A DNA stretch of 64,000 nucleotides from Pelargonium tetragonum (lineage: Eukaryota > Streptophyta > Magnoliopsida > Geraniales > Geraniaceae), in NCBI GenBank assembly GCA_036897445.1, contig JAYMTL010000010.1:62001-126000 (forward strand). Reading direction: 5' to 3'. This document shows, in pieces, positions 62,480 through 64,000 of this stretch. The notes under the pieces were generated by a model that did not search any database, was not told the DNA's origin, and was given only the letters and a program-made list of their open reading frames with translations. The position numbers and the translations under genes were made by a program. Numbering within the stretch: position 1 is the stretch's first letter; every line of letters begins with the position of its first letter.

Positions 62480-63089
62480 TGGGTATGGTATACAAGTACT
62501 AAGTATAGCGGTTAGTTACAAGTCATTGAGCAGATATTTTAATAATTTTAAGGAACAAACTCTTCTGATTAAAAAAAGCTTTTCCAGAAAAGCCGAGTCT
62601 TTCTTTAGAAAAAGCGGGGTACTTAATAAAGTAATTAAGGCCTTTAATGGTAAGCTTTTAAAAAACCCACACTCTATTTCGGATTAATTTGCGACCCTTA
62701 GAAATCCGGATTTACCTTGTATATGGATACCCCTTCCTTCTTTGTTTGACAGGAACTTTACGCACTTTCCTAGTATATCTCTCCTTCAATATCCTAGTTT
62801 TCCCTTGTTTTTCAAGGATTTTCTTTTTAATATTTTAATAAAGGACACTGCTAGAATACCTACATAAAAAGAAAAGGGGCTCCCTTAATAAGTGTAAATT
62901 TATAGTTTTTTGTTTAACTATCTCTCGGGGATAAGGACGTAACAACTCATGTTATAGCATGTAAACTCGATTTGTAGCGCGAGATTTTTTAGACTTTAAA
63001 ATTACCGTACTGCAAAGCCTTCACTAATATCAGAGTCTTTTTGGTATAGTTTACTTTGAATCTGGCAAATCCTATATTTGAAAATCCAT

Positions 63090-63359
63090 TTACTCGACCG
63101 CTTCGACTATACTTTGCTTTATTGCAGTTACTACATCTATTATATCCGATTTAAGCAGTTTGCTAGAATAAAGAGTAACTCGAAGCTTTAGCTTTATCCT
63201 AATATTATATAACTCCTTACCTACAAAGTACAAGCCCCTTTTCCCAGCAGGAGGGCTCTGTATAGTAAACTTAAGATTATAGGAAAGCCTCTTAAACCCC
63301 ACTACGAGGTAAAAACTAATTACATTACCTTTGTTTCGGCCCTTATGGACAGGGTTTCC
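63090..63359 (-). other. 89-codon open frame running through a motif copy
   Basis: The minus strand is open for 89 codons, with a possible GTG start at 63,302 leaving 70 codons. The predicted product has alternating hydrophobic and Lys/Arg residues, a Ser-Pro-Pro-Ala-Gly-Lys segment, and an Asp/Val/Ile/Glu-rich end. No family is recognised. The family 13-mer is read inside it as Gly-Asn-Val-Ile, upstream of the GTG. Composition differs from the background on the distal side of the motif. It may be a coding relic; length alone does not exceed chance. Confidence 0.2.
63317..63329 (-). repeat. GGTAATGTAATTA-family motif, copy 7
   Basis: This is an exact 13-mer on the minus strand, preceded by ACAAA and followed by G. 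As at 48 kb, a differently composed stretch begins just downstream of it on its own strand. Confidence 0.75.
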
Positions 63360-64000
63360 TTAGAAATTCAGGCTTATGGGGTAGTTTTTCTTGATATGTA
63401 CACCCCTGCTTATTGCACAGCATTCCCAATCTCAAATTACATATCTTTTTTACTAACTATAGCTATAGTAAGGAATTCTTTCACTTTATTATACTACTTC
63501 GGAGTACCCCTAGGTAGAAGTAAAAATATTAATACGAATAGAGCAGTGTGCATATCTATATAATGATGATAAAGAATGCATAACTGCATATTAAAAGCCT
63601 TTATTGCATAGAATACCTCATATTAGCAAAAAAGTCTAATTTGAGAGCGTAAACTTATAACTTTAACTTCCAGACACCGTTATTATAATACAGATAATAC
63701 AGAAGGCAATCCTAAAAAAAATGACGAATATTTGTTTTTCTAAATAAATTTTTTATACTCTTATTCTTATAATTCGAAGTTTTATATAGAAGCGGGACAA
63801 AAAAACTACTACCCTATTTTTTCTTTAAAACTCCTAAAAGGCTCCGGGAATACTATAGTCGAAACTTCCGTTACAAAACACTTAGGAGCGCCCTGAAACA
63901 TATAAGAAGTATAAAACTAACTTCCTGTGTGCCTTGGACTAAAAGACTTACGCTTTCCTTAAAAAAAAGCCCTGGTAAAATCTAATATCTATAATTATAC
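63360..64000. other. Gene-free AT-rich DNA at the window edge
   Basis: A 72-codon + strand frame (63,345-63,563, non-ATG start) has no recognisable domain and is probably chance. The remaining sequence is ordinary background and is cut by the window end. Confidence 0.6.

Larger units (their letters stand above)
48621..63059. other. Gene-free RIP-like AT-rich DNA
   Basis: This is the longest uniform stretch. A sample at 58,381-58,560 gives TA/AT about 1.5 and (CA+TG)/(AC+GT) about 0.88. Frames of 61-70 codons at 50,651, 50,947, 52,623, 53,525, 54,643 and 55,920 are unremarkable. Around 54,100-54,500 the + strand is A+C-rich, weakly like the asymmetric patches. No RNA gene, terminal repeat or regulatory site is supported. 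Confidence 0.7.

Noticed and set aside
15314-63329. GGTAATGTAATTA copies as paired terminal inverted repeats of small transposons
   Set aside because: No two opposite copies face each other within a few kilobases; nearest neighbours are mostly in the same orientation or more than 7 kb apart.
1-64000. Organellar (mitochondrial or plastid) origin
   Set aside because: No organellar protein, rRNA or complete tRNA gene in 64 kb; TpA excess with CpA/TpG loss and element-like patches fit fungal nuclear heterochromatin better. Not formally excluded.
1-64000. A defined palindromic binding site repeated throughout (GGG-N-CCC type)
   Set aside because: No fixed sequence or period; explained by depletion of CA and TG steps.

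Overview
The window looks like gene-free, AT-rich eukaryotic nuclear DNA, most likely from a filamentous ascomycete fungus. I could not support a single intact protein-coding gene, rRNA, complete tRNA, CRISPR array, promoter or terminator. In one 300-base sample counted by hand (44,101-44,400) G+C is 34 %. Hand dinucleotide counts in four samples (2,401-2,580; 10,441-10,740; 44,101-44,400; 58,381-58,560) gave TA/AT of about 1.2, 1.2, 1.8 and 1.5, and (CA+TG)/(AC+GT) of about 0.93, 0.76, 0.63 and 0.88. Excess TpA with loss of CpA/TpG is the footprint of repeat-induced point mutation (RIP), known from Pezizomycotina. The fungal assignment is inference from that footprint, not from a recognised gene.

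The longest frame from a start codon is 91 codons, and the longest stop-to-stop run I traced is 98 codons. With independent bases at this composition about 7 % of codons are stops, and chance alone predicts a longest run of roughly 100 codons in six frames of 64 kb. Frame length therefore gives no evidence of genes.

Layout: 1-15.3 kb is uniform RIP-like DNA. A cluster of differently composed patches lies at 15.8-17.3 kb, the first of them rich in inverted repeats and LTR-like. 17.3-33.3 kb is uniform background with small patches at 20.9, 23.7 and 24.2-24.5 kb. 33.4-37.4 kb is C-over-G skewed and ends in a strongly strand-asymmetric patch (36.35-37.39 kb). 40.7-41.2 kb is purine-rich on the + strand and holds the longest open frames. 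48.17-48.62 kb is a less mutated, more GC-rich patch. The rest to 64 kb is background, with an 89-codon minus-strand frame at 63.1-63.36 kb.

The best positive signal is an exact 13-mer, GGTAATGTAATTA, present seven times in both orientations (15.3, 24.3, 34.9, 36.6, 48.17, 48.21 and 63.3 kb), plus two near-copies (17.9 and 55.7 kb). Chance predicts about 0.01 copies. Several copies sit in or at the edge of the odd-composition patches, which suggests fragments of one dispersed repeat or mobile-element family. Nothing in the window shows genes working together. The sensible reading is a decayed transposon graveyard: an AT-rich isochore, or pericentromeric or subtelomeric heterochromatin.
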